Shown one piece after another: positions 1 through 22,447 of a stretch of DNA of 64,000 bases. The notes below the pieces were generated by a model. The model searched no databases, was not told the DNA's origin, and saw only the letters and a program-made list of their open reading frames with translations. Location of the stretch: positions 62,001 through 126,000 of the forward strand of contig MU008184.1 in assembly GCA_010909165.1 (NCBI GenBank), written 5' to 3'. Origin of the DNA: Anthoceros angustus. Its lineage: Eukaryota > Streptophyta > Anthocerotopsida > Anthocerotales > Anthocerotaceae. Position numbers and translations under genes: made by a program. Position 1 is the stretch's first letter. Every line of letters starts with the position of its first letter.

Positions 1-10007
<10,007 letters not shown>

Positions 10008-10513
10008 TCCGCAGGGCCTGAAGCGAGCCTCCCACTCAAATCTCCTCTGGATTGCCAGCTGCTGCTGCTACTGCTCCTGCTCCTGCTCCGCTCTGCCTAC
10101 ATGTATCGTCCACCACAATTAGCTGTTCTTTTCACACGGCGGCAGGAAATGTGGGATCGCTGCACAAGTTGGAGGCAGAATTTGAAGGCTCTGTGGAATC
10201 TGCAACAAGTTGTAGCCAAAAGCATTTGGATATCCCTCGACCCGCTGGATTTCAGTTTGCATCGAGTCGCGGTCCAAGAAAGCACTGTGCCCATTGGGTG
10301 TGTGCATTCGTTTTTCGAGACGTGCCTCTCTTCCTTGTAAGCAGCTAGTCTATCATCTTCATTGGACGACGGGGGACATGCTGACATGTGCATGCCTAAG
10401 CTACGACGCTACTGTACGGTAGACGTATATATGTAGTTAATCTCGCTCACCCATGGATATGAAGCTGCGTGGTAAGTAGTGCACTGTGCGAGCAATGGAG
10501 GCCGCCTTGAAGG
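10008..10513. promoter_or_regulatory. Divergent intergenic region between PHYLLO and the OXLD1-like gene
   Basis: About 0.5 kb separates the two divergently transcribed starts, so it presumably holds both promoters. A trinucleotide-like GCTGCT/CTCCTG tract lies around 10058-10090. I see no convincing TATA box tied to a start, and the overlapping short ORFs here look like shadows of the PHYLLO leader. Confidence 0.35.
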
Positions 10514-10975
10514 ATGGCGCATGGTCCGCCTGTCGGCCATGACCTTGCCGGGAATGCGTCAATGCGACTTGGTGGCGCCAAAAGCCTGCTCCCTTGCGCC
10601 AGCTCTTCGCTGCTGCATCGGATCGAGGCGGGACTCGGCATCGGGATCGGGAACTGGCCCTTGAGATACCAACGGCCAGCTCCTACCTCCATCTTCTTGC
10701 CGAAGACCATCTATCCGCACTGCTCGCTGCGTTCGTCGCTGCCGTTAGGGAGCATGACGACAGATCCGGGGACCGAGAAGAAAGATGCCGAGCAGCAGCA
10801 GCAGGTGGAGGCGTCTGAGAGCAAGCCGGAGGCTGAGGAGCTCGGGGATCCTCCGGAGAAGCCTCTGCCGGGGGACTGCTGCGGACAGGGATGCGTGAGA
10901 TGCGTTTGGGATGTGTATTTTGAGGAGCTAGCGGAATACAAAAAGCGCCAAGAGCTCTTGAAAATCCAGGACTGA
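10514..10975 (+). CDS. OXLD1-like small protein (oxidoreductase-like N-terminal domain family)
   Basis: Single-exon ORF of 153 residues. The C-terminal third carries the signature of the oxidoreductase-like domain: PEKPLPGDCCGQGCVRC followed by VWDVYFEELAEYKK, with the closely spaced CC-x2-C-x2-C cysteines typical of OXLD1/UPF0651 proteins. No enzymatic reaction is established for this family; animal and fungal members are mitochondrial. The first 80 residues are low in acidic residues and rich in Ser, Leu and Arg, compatible with an organellar presequence. The following segment (from the Met at 10754) is Glu/Gln-rich. Start could be 10514, 10562 or 10754; the longest is chosen because of the presequence-like leader. 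It ends 135 bp before the convergent carboxypeptidase stop. Confidence 0.82.
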   Translation: MAHGPPVGHDLAGNASMRLGGAKSLLPCASSSLLHRIEAGLGIGIGNWPLRYQRPAPTSIFLPKTIYPHCSLRSSLPLGSMTTDPGTEKKDAEQQQQVEASESKPEAEELGDPPEKPLPGDCCGQGCVRCVWDVYFEELAEYKKRQELLKIQD

Positions 10976-11109
10976 TCAGCATGTATCCGGGCCGGGAGCA
11001 AGGCAAGGCTGTCACATTTCCATGAGGTCTCTTGGGAATCTTCACATTTTTACAACTACACTATGAACTGCCAATGCGGCTGGCAAGGAGTATCTAACGA
11101 TCTAGCTTT

Positions 11110-13480
11110 CTAAATACCCTGAAACGCCTGCGCATTCCCGGAGACCGCGCCTGCCTTGGTTGTTATCAGGTCACCACTATCCAAAGGCACCCCCTGTGTC
11201 CAGCGGCGGATCATTTCAAGGGAGTTCTTAGGCTGGTCCATTGGCACCATGTGACCTGCATCATGGACCTGCACACGAAAGAAGACCTGTTACTCTCGCT
11301 CTTGCTGCATGAAGGTGATAAGGTAGCAATTGGTAGGAGGGATTTACCTTGAGGAATGTCAGTGGTCCATAGCTTGTTACTGAACCAGCCTCTTTGTTAT
11401 CGACCAAGAAGGGCTTCCATGGTGACTTAGCATACTCTTGCTGACCGGACCAGGGCATTGCTGTCACCCACCTTGAATTCCCTGCGCACTCAAAACCACA
11501 ACGTAGAATGTTGCGTGTCATGTCAGGCTGTAACACTTGCATTCTTTTTGTATTGATTCCACGACAAGAAGGGATTCTTCCGTACCTAGCCAATTGCAAA
11601 TGAGGTCGTACTCCCCGGCATACACAAGCAACTGGAGGCCGTCTTCCAACAGCTCTGGGATTCCCGTCTCCAAGTTCCGCATCCAGTCGATCAGCATGGC
11701 CTGGTACACTACGGGGCTGCAGGACACAAATTTCCGGTTGCCAACTCCGAGAGCCTCCCTTGTGGCAGGTAGGTTCATAAATACGTCCAAGTTTGAGAAG
11801 TCGTAGCATAGTTGTCCTGTGCACTCCTTCCGAATGTCGTAATACTGGGAAGCAGATGGCAAAGTTAGCAAGACCTGTTCTACCAGCTGTAACATGAAAC
11901 TGACTAGCCAGAAAAGAAACCAGTACATCATCCGAAGCCGAGGGTTTTGCCAGTTCAGCAGTGGCTCACATTAATGTTACCAGCAACTGACATAATAGAA
12001 TTGAAGATGCTATTGCAAATGAAGTATGCAGCAAGACATGTGACTGTCCCCTCCGTTCCTGCATACACTCAAATAGGACACATCAAGGCTTGTAGCGATA
12101 TAGGCAAAAGCTCTCAGTCAGATGACACAGATGAGAGACTCTGAGTGTGTGTCATGAAGAGGTTTGTATTACTCCAACAGTCTTAAACAGAACCTGGCAA
12201 CTTACCGCAAAGTTTGATTGCGGTTTGACAAGCTGGATAAATTTTTTCCACGCGTTTGTAGTCCTCTTTAGTGATTATCCCATTATCCAATGCAAAATCT
12301 GCATAAGCTTCGTACTGGATATCCGGTTGCGTAAGGCCGTTACCAATAGCGAAACCCTAGATCACAAGGGCAACAGACGTCAAAAGAACGTGCCACATTA
12401 AGCTGCAAACACAGGATTTGACAAAAGTTTGTTTCTTTAAACCTTCAAGTTGATGCTAGCACCATCCTTCTTTATGGCCTGATGCAGCCGACTTGTTACC
12501 GCTGGCACATAGTGTCCAGCATAAGATTCCCCTGTTATGAAGAGATCATTCTTGGCATACGTAGGATGAGCCTCGAAAAATGCCTGCCTCAAACAAAAAA
12601 AGCAGCCTTCAGTCGTAAGTGCTCATCCAAATACCTGAAAGCAGCAAATACCAGAACACGAGATTCACAATGCATACCTGAAAGAAGTCATACATATCCT
12701 CAGCAACACCTTGCTCATCATGCCTGATGTCCCGCAAATCGGTACTGTAACTGAAGCCGGTTCCAATTGGCTGATCCACGAACAAAATGCTTGATGCCTG
12801 GCACAAGGGCAAAAACTCTCAACAACCCATTCGTCTTCGCAGCATTCAAGTCCTCAACTTAGCATCCTGCAATTGAGCAGGACACACACCTTGTCCCAGC
12901 CGTAGTCATTCCACACCAAAGTAAGGTCGTCGGTGATCTGAAAAGGTCCATTTTCATAGAACAGGGCCAATTCACTAGCACAACCTGGTCCTCCGGTCAT
13001 CCACAAGATGAGCGGATCCTTAGTTTTGTCCCCTCTTGATTCAAAGAAAAAGTAGAACATCCTGCAGAAGGAGCCATGCGGTGAGCAAGTGCATACAAGA
13101 TGACGTCAGGGAAACAGTGCAAGGAAAATGGCAACGCACTTAGCAGCATGGGTTCTTTCCAACTGGAAGTAGCCCGCATATTGCCCCAGCTCGTCAGTGG
13201 AGATGGAAGCGTTCCCCTGAATGTCCAGGTGAACTCGCTTCTCAAGCAGCCTGGGCCCCTCGAGAAAATTCTTGTCAATTTCCCCGTCGACAATTCCTTC
13301 GGCCACGCCGGGGAGCAGGTTGAGAGCCTTGATGAGGCGCTCCGCCTGGCCTTGGGGAGACCTATCGTACCCACCAGACATCCTGGGCAACTTCAACCTG
13401 CTGATCGCAGAGATGCTGAGAGGCATACAGAGCAGCAGAACCAGCGGCAGAAACGCCCACAGACATCCCGCCGACTTCAT
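11110..13480 (-). CDS. Serine carboxypeptidase-like protein, SCPL48/49 type (peptidase S10)
   Basis: Predicted 521-residue secretory or vacuolar serine carboxypeptidase removing C-terminal residues. Nine exons: 13480-13140, 13061-12890, 12797-12678, 12583-12443, 12356-12206, 12058-11970, 11844-11586, 11481-11348, 11268-11110. They sum to 522 codons in one frame. A signal peptide (hydrophobic LPLVLLLCMPLSISA) is followed by a propeptide. The substrate-binding WMTGGPGCASELALFYENGPF-type block, the nucleophile in GESYAGHYVP, the Asp in YAGEYDLICNWLG and the His in VHDAGHMVPMDQP are all present, so the catalytic triad is complete. The CGTEGTVTC block and the YYDIRK segment after it match the SCPL47-49 subgroup rather than acyltransferase SCPLs. 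It is convergent with the OXLD1-like gene. Confidence 0.93.
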
Positions 13481-14654
13481 GGCTCCCGACCTTCCTTACT
13501 GCCACAGCGAGCCTCCCCCCTTGTTTTATACAGAGTCCTGTCCAATTCTGCACTTGAGGCAATGAAAGAATCTTGTGCAAAGTTCCAGCCGAATAAGAGT
13601 TTATTTCAAGGAGACGGCCCGTCGAAACGGTCACAAAGTTTAGTTGCTATTTCGCTGAATAGGCAGCAAAATTCAGTTGGCATTCATGACTCAACGTAAG
13701 TGCTGTGAGCAGCGACATCATACTAGGTAGTATGTACATGGCTGCCAATGATCAACCATGTTCGGGTAATTCTGTCAAATGCTGCAAATCTTTCGTGGCC
13801 TGCAGCTGGAGAGGTCTCGGTTGGAGCTGGCTGGCCGTACTAATCTGCTGCTATCGGGTGTTTCCCAGATGTTCGTGATGCTATCTGATAGGTTATCCGA
13901 AGTAGAGACTTAGTACCGTAGGTACCCCAGATAGAGACTTGGTGAACCATGATCACACGATGTATCCTTAGTAACGGCTTGTCAGGACGCCCTTCCTTGT
14001 TATGAGATCACGCCGAAGGAGGTCATCTGTTCTATCGAGAAAGCATGCTCTTATGGTGAAGCGGCTCTTGAAGGCACACAACGCTGAGGATGGCGTCGTG
14101 TGGTGATCACGCTGAGTGCTTTCCAAACCCATGCAGTCATTGAAAGTTGAAACCTCAAACCATGGAGACTGCGGGTGTGCTGATGGCCAATGGATACTAA
14201 TATGAAACTGCTGGTACTACCAGTGTCCAGTGGCTAGGAGGAACTGCCCCTCTGTGACATGCGGGGAGACTCTTGTCCTCGTCCACACCTGCTTCCAAGT
14301 GCTACTAAGCCTTCAAATTGTCCCGGAATAAGCCCCTCGAACGGCTTTGGCTGTGGACCGTCGGACAAGCGCCCTCTCTCGAGTCCGGATCCCATTCGAG
14401 ACCTGCAGGTCTTTCAAGTCCTGCGAGTCTCCTGAGAGGCTACATTGGGATGTCATCGTAGGGTATTTGAGGACACACCGGCTGAATTTTTCGTCTCGGC
14501 CTCTGTTGACAACTTGAGAATAATTGTTGGGAAGGCAAATAAGCGCAAGAAGGGTGGCACAAGTAACGGAGGAGGGCTGCGCTGGCGGGGTAATTGAAGG
14601 AAGAGAGCCGTTAGGGGTAAGCATACGACCCTATGAGGCGAAACAGTTTTGGGG

Positions 14655-14713
14655 GTGATACACTAGAGACCACCCGTCATGAACTTCATGACGGGTGGTC
14701 TCTAGTGTATCAC
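14655..14713. repeat. Near-perfect 59-bp palindrome (29-bp arms, 1-nt centre)
   Basis: The left arm 14655-14683 (begins GTGATACACTAGAGACCACC) is the exact reverse complement of 14685-14713, with a single C at 14684 between them. A further copy of the arm end, CACTAGTGTATCAC, appears about 40 bp downstream (about 14739-14754). The structure resembles a fold-back element, or terminal repeats left by a small DNA transposon. No ORF crosses it. The one-nucleotide centre is too short for a microRNA precursor loop. Confidence 0.9.
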
Positions 14714-16653
14714 GCTTGCAAAGTCTCTCTTTTAAGTGTCACTAGTGTATCACCGATGCGGCACAAATGGACCCAGCTACCTTAAAAACATCTCAAGCGC
14801 TCTACTCCGTAAGGGGAACCCGGATGGGGTACCTTGAGAGAAATGCCTTTGGTGCTAGTAGTTTAATGTATTCCATAGGGCAAGTTGCCCAAGGAACCGA
14901 GTCCCATGGCAGCATGTCCATCTTTAGAGGACTTCAACTAAATTTGTTTGTTTGGCATACTAGTGACACTCTTGCGGTACACGCCCCGTAATTGTGGCTC
15001 GTGCAACACTGCTTGCGATAGCGTTTGAATTGTGAATAACACCAATAAGCAAGAATTGAATACTTTTCACAAACCCTCTCCGTTTGCCTTGCGAAAGGGT
15101 ATGCACGCCTTTGCAAAGCTCGCCGATTTCTCAAAGATTTGCCTACATGTTGTAGTCATTTCCAGCAGGAAACTCTTCTGCATGCTCAGGATATGGTAGT
15201 ACTCTCTCCCCCTCTCACATAAAGCTACATGTGTGCTTATATTCTCAAATGTTACAATTTGTGCCTGTAGTTGCAAGTAGTGGACGTTTGCCCTTGCAAT
15301 AGACTATGTTAAGTAACTCATCAATTCTGGTCACTATGCCTCGTATAAGCCATCGTAAACAGGTACTGGAGACAGTGGCTCAAGGTTTGGATTTGAGTAT
15401 AATAATGGAGGCTGATGGTTTCGAAGAAAATCCTCACATGCAAATTGCAATCAACCAAACAGACCAAGCAAACTTGCAATTGATTTTCAATAGTTGTCCA
15501 TTACTTTTGCAATGGTTAGAGATCGATGTATTCATGCATTGAGCAAAGAACAAACTTAGGACATGGTACACATTGTTCTTCAAAATGAAGGCATGTTATA
15601 TGTTGTTCTTTAAAAAGAGGACAGGTTACACATTGTTTTTCAAAAAGAAGACATTTTACACATTGTTCTTCCCAAAGAATGGCTAAACTTAAGTAACAAA
15701 CCCTTAATGCGCAACTTTTCCACTGCTATAAAAAAAGATGGCAACAACAACAACCATATAAGCCTAAATTTCATCAAGTAATTAGTTTGCTTAAAAAGCT
15801 CAACCATAAGCATACATTGCCTAGCGGATCTCGCAGCGCAATCTATATATTGAACATCAGTGCGCATTTGTTTGAGCTTGAGTCTTTGCTCCATCTTTGT
15901 AGACCCCTGTTGAAATCAAAATTTCATTAGCTTGAGTCCTTCTTCATACTAAATTCTATTTCTGGTAGGTGATTTTGGTTGTGTAGGGAAATCACATATC
16001 ATTGCATAGTTCTCTGAGTCAAATTGGTCCATATGTTGTTAGTCCCTATGGAATACCGATCTTGTCATGGGGCATCCACATTTTTTTAGGGTTGTGGACA
16101 GAAAGAAATAGTCCCGACGCATACGGCAAAACTATTTTGATATGTCACGACGCATGACCATATCGGTCGGGGATGCGGCCCCCCGGTGTCCTGATGTCGT
16201 CAACCTACCCCATAATGCACGAAAAGATTTCACGATACACAGAAACTTTTCTTCTCTCGGGTTTAGGGTTGCGTTTAGGTCATTTGCGTTGCCGCGCCAT
16301 TGCGGCACGCAATATTCCATATTTGGCGCGACATCCACATTTTTTTAGGGTTGTCAGCGGTTGCGTTAATGCTACGCTTACCGTTTGCAATGGCGTTTGT
16401 GCCGCATCATCGTCAGGTTTGCGCGGCGTGAAAGTTGCTTGCTCACGCAGTGTTTGGCACTGGCTTCATACAGGGCTGGAATGTTTCCTAGGCCTGCTGC
16501 CTATGGGGGTGCAGTTTCACATAGCACTAACTACCCCGAAACAAGCTTGTACCAGAAGGACCAGCAGAGAAGGGCTTCCATGAAAACAATCGCACACATA
16601 TAAGGCTTGTACCCAAAAAAGCCTACAGTGCACAAGCGTACAGTTCAAAGAGC

Positions 16654-17366
16654 CTACTGGACTACATAATGCAGTAGGGTGATCCCTGTCCACGCCCACG
16701 GCGTAGCTTCACCCTGCGTCCACTGCTGGAGGTATTCGGGCAGTGCCTCCCCCCTGCTCCTGCACTCCCTGCACAAGGTCGTTAGTACCAAGTGCAGATG
16801 GTACATATCGAGGAGGAAGTTCATGCCCTCCAAGCCTTTCGCATAGGCATTGTCCCTCGTGACATGCAGTTCCTGCACGGTGCAGGAACTGCAGTGACGG
16901 TGCACAGCAGTGGCACACACGTTTGAGTTTCTAGCAGCTGCAATGCTCAAGGGATGGAACCTTACATGATGGAAAATAACTGCAACCTACACACAGAAAG
17001 ACATGTGTGCTGCAGTTGAGGACTCACCCCGGACAACAACTCAATCACGCCTAGCGGTGGGATCTCGGGGGCCACGTTCTATGCATATTGAGGACCACAG
17101 ACATCAAACTCCTCGCCATCATCCTCCGCAGTCCCACATGCGGGTGGCTGCACCCACCCTTGGAGCCGAGCCTCTTCCTGGAATGCTATTGCAGGCACAT
17201 GGCCGGGGATGTCCTGGTCCGAGGCCCTTATCCTGTGCACCATGTGCCTGTTCCACACCTGCCTCCAACATTCCAGCTCCACCCTCATGGTGAGCATGAA
17301 GGTGACAAGAAAACTTGTATGTTGGACACCATAATCAGTGTCAAGGCAGATCATTGTGACCTGCAC
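16654..17366 (-). other. Possible decayed coding region, transposon-like, unidentified
   Basis: Two adjacent minus-strand open stretches (17366-17079 and 16950-16654) have protein-like composition. The first has ELECWRQVWNRHMVHRIR then IPGHVPAIAF, faintly like the tail of integrase-core proteins (WN-H-x-R then IP-x-x-P). The second has GLEGMNFLLDMYHLHLVL. They lie in different frames, with a stop between them and no clear intron. I do not recognise a family with confidence; a decayed transposon gene is the best guess. Confidence 0.25.
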
Positions 17367-19360
17367 AATTTCACAGAGGCCAACAAACGTTGCACAGGTG
17401 CCACTTTTCTCGTATCACGCAGTGAATGGTGCATCATAAGACTATTTTCCTTCATTTGCCGAGCTTGTAGGACCATCTCATCTGTGAAATCCTTTTGAAG
17501 TTGCTTGAAAAGTAAGACCCTTGCACAGAGTTAGTCCTGGCTGCCTGACTGAACAAAAATTGTGAAACAAAGGTGGCACACGGTAAGGATACAACACGCA
17601 ACTGTATGAACACGGCGTCTCTGCAAGATCTTGTGTGTGTCAGAGTCCAATTTCTGACCATCTCCAGCTCCATGACAGCTCTCCTTTTTGCTGTCCTTGT
17701 CCTTGACGCTGTTGACACAAGCCCTGAGACAAGCAGCAACTAAATTGTCACATGCCCACACCGCACAATCACCTAATATGCTCAGTGCACAAAAAGCGTA
17801 ACAATTCGTCCTCACATGTTTCATCTCCTAAGAGACGCAGGGTCACTCTGAGCGGGCATAGATGCAGCATGAGGAACAGGGTGTTGGATGTCAGGCCGGT
17901 CATGACAAAGCAGCCCCGGATGCGATTCAAATCATCTTCGTCTCAAGTCGCCCCATACATCCAATCGCAAGCATAAGCATCTTAGTAGTCAACCACACCG
18001 AAACGTAGGGACTGCACCCATAGCCTCTCCGTACTGCACATACAGCGAAAGCAACACGTCTAAGCGAAGGATTTGCGTTCAGTTTCTCGGCCAACGAGGG
18101 CCATACTTGCGAACAAAAATTTGTGTATGTGTGTCTTGCCCGCCTGTTTAACATGCGTGTGTGGTGATCGGATGGAAACCGTAAAACCCTAAACAATAAA
18201 ACATGTGCATGACACAATCGGAACACTAGGCCTATGAACATGTCATAGAAAGTTTTTGCCCCATGCATGAACGTACAGCAGCTGATGTGGCACATATTAT
18301 ACATGTATTGTATGCAAGTATCTGAAAGATGCCGTGGCATATTTCCGTAGCGTACACCAAAAAAAAAAACAAAGTCACACACACACTACCGTGTGATTGG
18401 ATCGGTATTTCATAAGTCCCTTTGTCGAAGAAGAAGTTTATTATAGTCCACTCTTCTTGAGAAGAAAAAGAAGAAGAGCTTTATTATAGTCCACCAAGAA
18501 CGGATAACTTTCATGGAATGAAATACAATATTACATATAAGGAGGACAAAATATCAAAAATAGTTTAAGGTAACACTATCTAGGATTTTCTAGTAGATGC
18601 ATCCTTTTTTTTTCTCAGTGAAAATGCATCCTCTTTTCACAGTTTCGAGATCTGAGGTGTGAGAACTTAATATCGTATCGTAGGCCTTGGACAAGGTAAA
18701 TTTTATTTTCTCAGTGAAACTGATCAATAGATTTCTTTAATGACTAGATGTAGGAAGCCTCTGAAATACGAGAAAGGGTGGGGATGCACAATTGCACATA
18801 CGAAGTTCCAATGGAAAGAACCTCCTGGACAAGGCGAGTCATGTGTTATAGACTAACATCATTAGGGTTCACTAGCGGGTACAATAAGTGCGAGTCGTGG
18901 AACGCTGTTGCGCGCGAAGGTTCATGCAGTGAAACACGGAATCCAAGCTCACCAGCAAGTAGCAAAATGTGGTAATCGACTGCGATCCAGGCGAGGCACC
19001 CCACTTCCTCGCTGCTGCCTTGCAGCAATGTCGCTGTCAGATCCACCGGGACTTGCAGGAAAGGAAGGAGACGCATCCGCGAGCGCTGGGAGAAGGAAGT
19101 CCTCGAAGACTCCGCCGCTCAACACTCAGCAGCAGGAATCGAGTGTGCAACAGCCATCGCACTAGAGAGATCAGAGCAGAGCACACAGAGGACCCAGGGC
19201 ACACAGAGCAGAGCAGAACAGGAGCCTGGGCCTGTCAATCTGGCGTGTGTAGGTTCAAAAGTTCGTCAATCTGGCGTGGAGATCTTTGAGAAGGGGTTCG
19301 GGAAGTGGTGCCAAAAGCTGGCCGACTGTGGTGGCTTTGCTGTTTAGGCCTCGCTTTGCA

Positions 19361-21108
19361 ATGGCGTGGAATGTATTTAAATTTTGCACGGGCCTCCGAG
19401 TTGTAGGTTCCATCATGATTCTGGTGGTCCTTGCGGTTGTTGGAGTATCGTATTATGCTGTCGTCGTATCCAATTATGGCCCTGATCTGCTCAAAGGTGG
19501 TTCCCACGCTGTGACTGCGGTTTCGGTCCTCACCTGCTTCCATGTTCTGGTAAGCTGGGAGCAGCCTCCCTGCGGGTGTGTCGAGCTCCGTGCCTCTCTT
19601 GTGTTGTCGAGCTTGTTTTGATTGTGAGCATGTCTGCCGCTTGCAGCTGATGATGCTACTGTGGTGTTACTTTTCGGTGGTTTTTACGGATCCCGGTGGT
19701 GTACCTGCAAGCTGGAGACCCACAGACGTGGAGGAGGATGTTGAGGGCCAGACACTTCTGTCGGCAACCAATGCTACCCCTGGTGTGATCCCCATGAATC
19801 CTGCTGCAGCAGCTGCTAGCAATCCGCAGAATCCAAGATTTCGGTACTGCAGAAAGTGCTCGCAGTTTAAGCCTCCTCGCTGCCATCATTGCTCTGTCTG
19901 TGAGTATTTAGTTCCTTCCTCTTTGTAGTTGATGATTTGAGGCCGCTGTTTGGAAGACAGTTCTCAGTAGTGCGACACTGCCTGTAGTAGTGGTGTCTTC
20001 CTTTAGGTCAGTTTCTACAGCAATAGGCTGGTGAACTTCCATTTGTCCGCTTCCTCCAGGACTCAGGTGCTACTATTGTCCAACAGGGATTGGACGAAGA
20101 GTCTCATTTTAGTGAACTGCTGTTTTGGTCCAGGTGGGCGGTGTATTCTGAAAATGGACCATCATTGTGTCTGGGTTGTTAATTGTGTTGGAGCCCGTAA
20201 CTACAAGTTTTTTCTCCTTTTCCTGGTAGGTGTTGCGAATTAGATGTATGGTTGTCAATCTAGGGGCATTGTCATTTCTAAGTGGATTTCTCTATGCTGC
20301 TAACGCTGGTTATTGATGATCTGCAACAGCTCTACACTTTCTTGGAAACATTTTTGGTGACAGTTGCACTTCTTCCACATTTTATTTCCTTCTTTGGAGA
20401 TATTGATGAAGAGGGCACCCAACCTGGGAGCCTTGCCTCCACCTTTCTAGGCTTTGGTAGCTCATTTGACCCTAATCTGAATGTGAGACCTCATGTGCAT
20501 CTGCGATTGCAGCTTCTATTTTCTTTCATTTCTGACAACGTTTCGCTGTGTTGGCAGTTCTGAATCTTGCGTTTGCACTCAGTGTCCTGGGTTTCTTAAT
20601 TATGCACGTGTCATTGGTCTCCGGCAATACTACAACAATAGAGGTCAGTTCTGCATTTGTTTAGCTGGGCCTGGAGGCTCCATTGGTAGTCTTCTTATGG
20701 TCTAAGGGATTGTGAAGGTGGTGACGAGAGCCAAAGTGTACGATAAGTGGTCGGCAGATCACTTCATGACATTTGTGTTTGGTTGTATCACAGGCATATG
20801 AGAAAAAAGCATCAACTAGGTGGAGGTTTGACTTGGGTCGCAGAAAGAATTTTGAGCAGGTGCGCTCGCGTCTTTTCTTTGACTAGTCTCAACCCACCCG
20901 CCTACCAGGCATCTGAATGAACGTCTGCGTTTGCATTTGGATAGAGAGCTGCTTATCTGACTGTATGATTGTGCCTGAATAGGTCTTCGGCACAAGAAAG
21001 TTGTTCTGGCTACTCCCCCTTTATGCTGAAGAGGATCTGCGGAAGATGCTCGTCCTTCACGGACTCGATTACCCTGTGAGACCTGAAGTTGATGGACAAG
21101 AGTTCTAA
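19361..21108 (+). CDS. DHHC-type protein S-acyltransferase (palmitoyltransferase)
   Basis: Predicted 312-residue membrane enzyme attaching palmitate to cysteines of substrate proteins. Seven exons: 19361-19549, 19647-19899, 20134-20225, 20330-20456, 20558-20643, 20794-20859, 20983-21108, all GT-AG and in phase (313 codons). Two transmembrane segments lie at the N-terminus ([19 protein letters not shown] and the segment around [12 protein letters not shown]). The cysteine-rich domain [20 protein letters not shown] leads to the active site [18 protein letters not shown], split between exons 2 and 3. Two more hydrophobic segments follow (exons 3-5). The C-terminal [14 protein letters not shown]...DGQEF tail is characteristic of the plant PAT12-15-like group. 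The start ATG at 19361 opens a family-like N-terminus ([11 protein letters not shown]). Confidence 0.94.
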
Positions 21109-22447
21109 GCTGGCAGTGACATGAAAAAACGACACACCGTGGACTGTTATGTGGAAGTATCCCCCCGGCAATGGACAGCAGGCTCCTGTGCATGCTCCTT
21201 GGAGACAAGCACATGCGTACGAATATGTGGCCGCAAGGTTCTAGGAAACCCCTTGGACAAAACCGGGATCCAAAACCATGGGAGCTTCCTTTGCTGTGGG
21301 CGCTGCCCTGTTATGTTTTGCCATCATGTGGGCAAGAGAATGAAGACCAACCTGGTAGTGCAAGCGGTATCCAGGATGTCCCCAGGAGGGGCAGCCCGGG
21401 CACTGGTTCTCCTGTGTACACTGAATTGTGAAGTTCACACTGGCGAAGGGCAGCACCTGCTAGATGATCAAGTGTGAGCGGACTGGCTAATTTAACCTCC
21501 CTTGTCTCGGTAGGAATCTCTGAAAGCGTCTGGAGTGTCTGGTTTGCCCTCTGGATCCATCTGATACGAGGCAGGAAATTCCTTTCCACTGTACTGCATG
21601 TAGGGTACATGTGACCCTCTGGGTTCCTTGCATGTACTCCGGGCTGTACAAGTTGCCAGGAAGCGGGCCCGCCACACCTGCCGAGATGGGGCAGTGGGGC
21701 CCGGGCGCTGCCGAAGGGAGCGGTCCAACGCCAGCTGCCGCGTACAGTAGCTCAATCACAGTTTCACGACTCACGCACCGGCGTCCTGTGTCCTTTCCCC
21801 CTTCGCAGCCACCCAGATCCTGTGCGCTGCCCACCATGGCGCGCAGAAGGCGAGCGTGGCCTAGGAGACTGGTCCATCCAGCATGAGCGACTCTTATTAT
21901 CGCCGGTGCCAGCTGGAACGTGCCGTGCTCCAAATCGATCTCTCTCTCGGTCGTCTGTCATTATCCTCAAGCTTCTGATGAGCACAAGATGGAGAAATGA
22001 GATCGCCTTCAAGGAGGTAAAAATTGCGCTATCTCCGTCAGCGTTGCAGCGTCCCTGCCGCTCCCCTCTCTCCTCACTCTTTCCCGCGCCAGCCAGAACT
22101 GTTCACTCTCCACCTGCGGTGCAACGAGGAGGACACGCAGTGCCGGCAGCGGCTTCGACTCCTGTGATGGAGCAGAGAAGAAGCATCAGGCGGCATCCCC
22201 ATGACAGTTGCTTGAGCAGCAGGCGCCGCAATCTGCGTCCCGAGCAATGTGTGTCGAATGCTGCCTGCCCTCACGTGATCGTTGCTGGATCCGTCCTGCG
22301 CTGTGGGATGCAGCCCGGCTCCTGCCCTGATCGTTGCTCACTGCGGCTTGTCTTGTTCCCTGTCACAGATTGCTGATCGATGCGCTGAATACGGCGGGCA
22401 AGGGCAAGGGCAAGGGCGAGGGCGAGGGCGAGGCGAGCTCCGGCACC
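21109..22447. other. Intergenic region without recognised gene
   Basis: 1.3 kb between the palmitoyltransferase stop and the methyltransferase start on the same strand. The small overlapping ORFs on both strands show no domain. The last 80 bases before the downstream start carry a purine-rich GGGCAA/GGGCGA tandem tract (about 22397-22436), probably in the 5' leader of the next gene. Confidence 0.4.

Larger units (their letters stand above)
13482..19360. other. Gene-poor spacer, 5.9 kb
   Basis: No convincing intact gene. It contains a long palindrome (14655-14713), AT-rich stretches with AAAGAAGACA-like short repeats (15540-15670), a possible decayed coding region on the minus strand (16654-17366), and a short direct repeat TTATTATAGTCCAC near 18436 and 18480. 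Short ORFs elsewhere have no recognisable domains. Confidence 0.5.

Noticed and set aside
14313-14624. 103-codon minus-strand ORF with IRTRERALVRRSTAKAV
   Set aside because: No domain. The string resembles the spurious translation of repeat or tRNA-like DNA, but no cloverleaf could be drawn.
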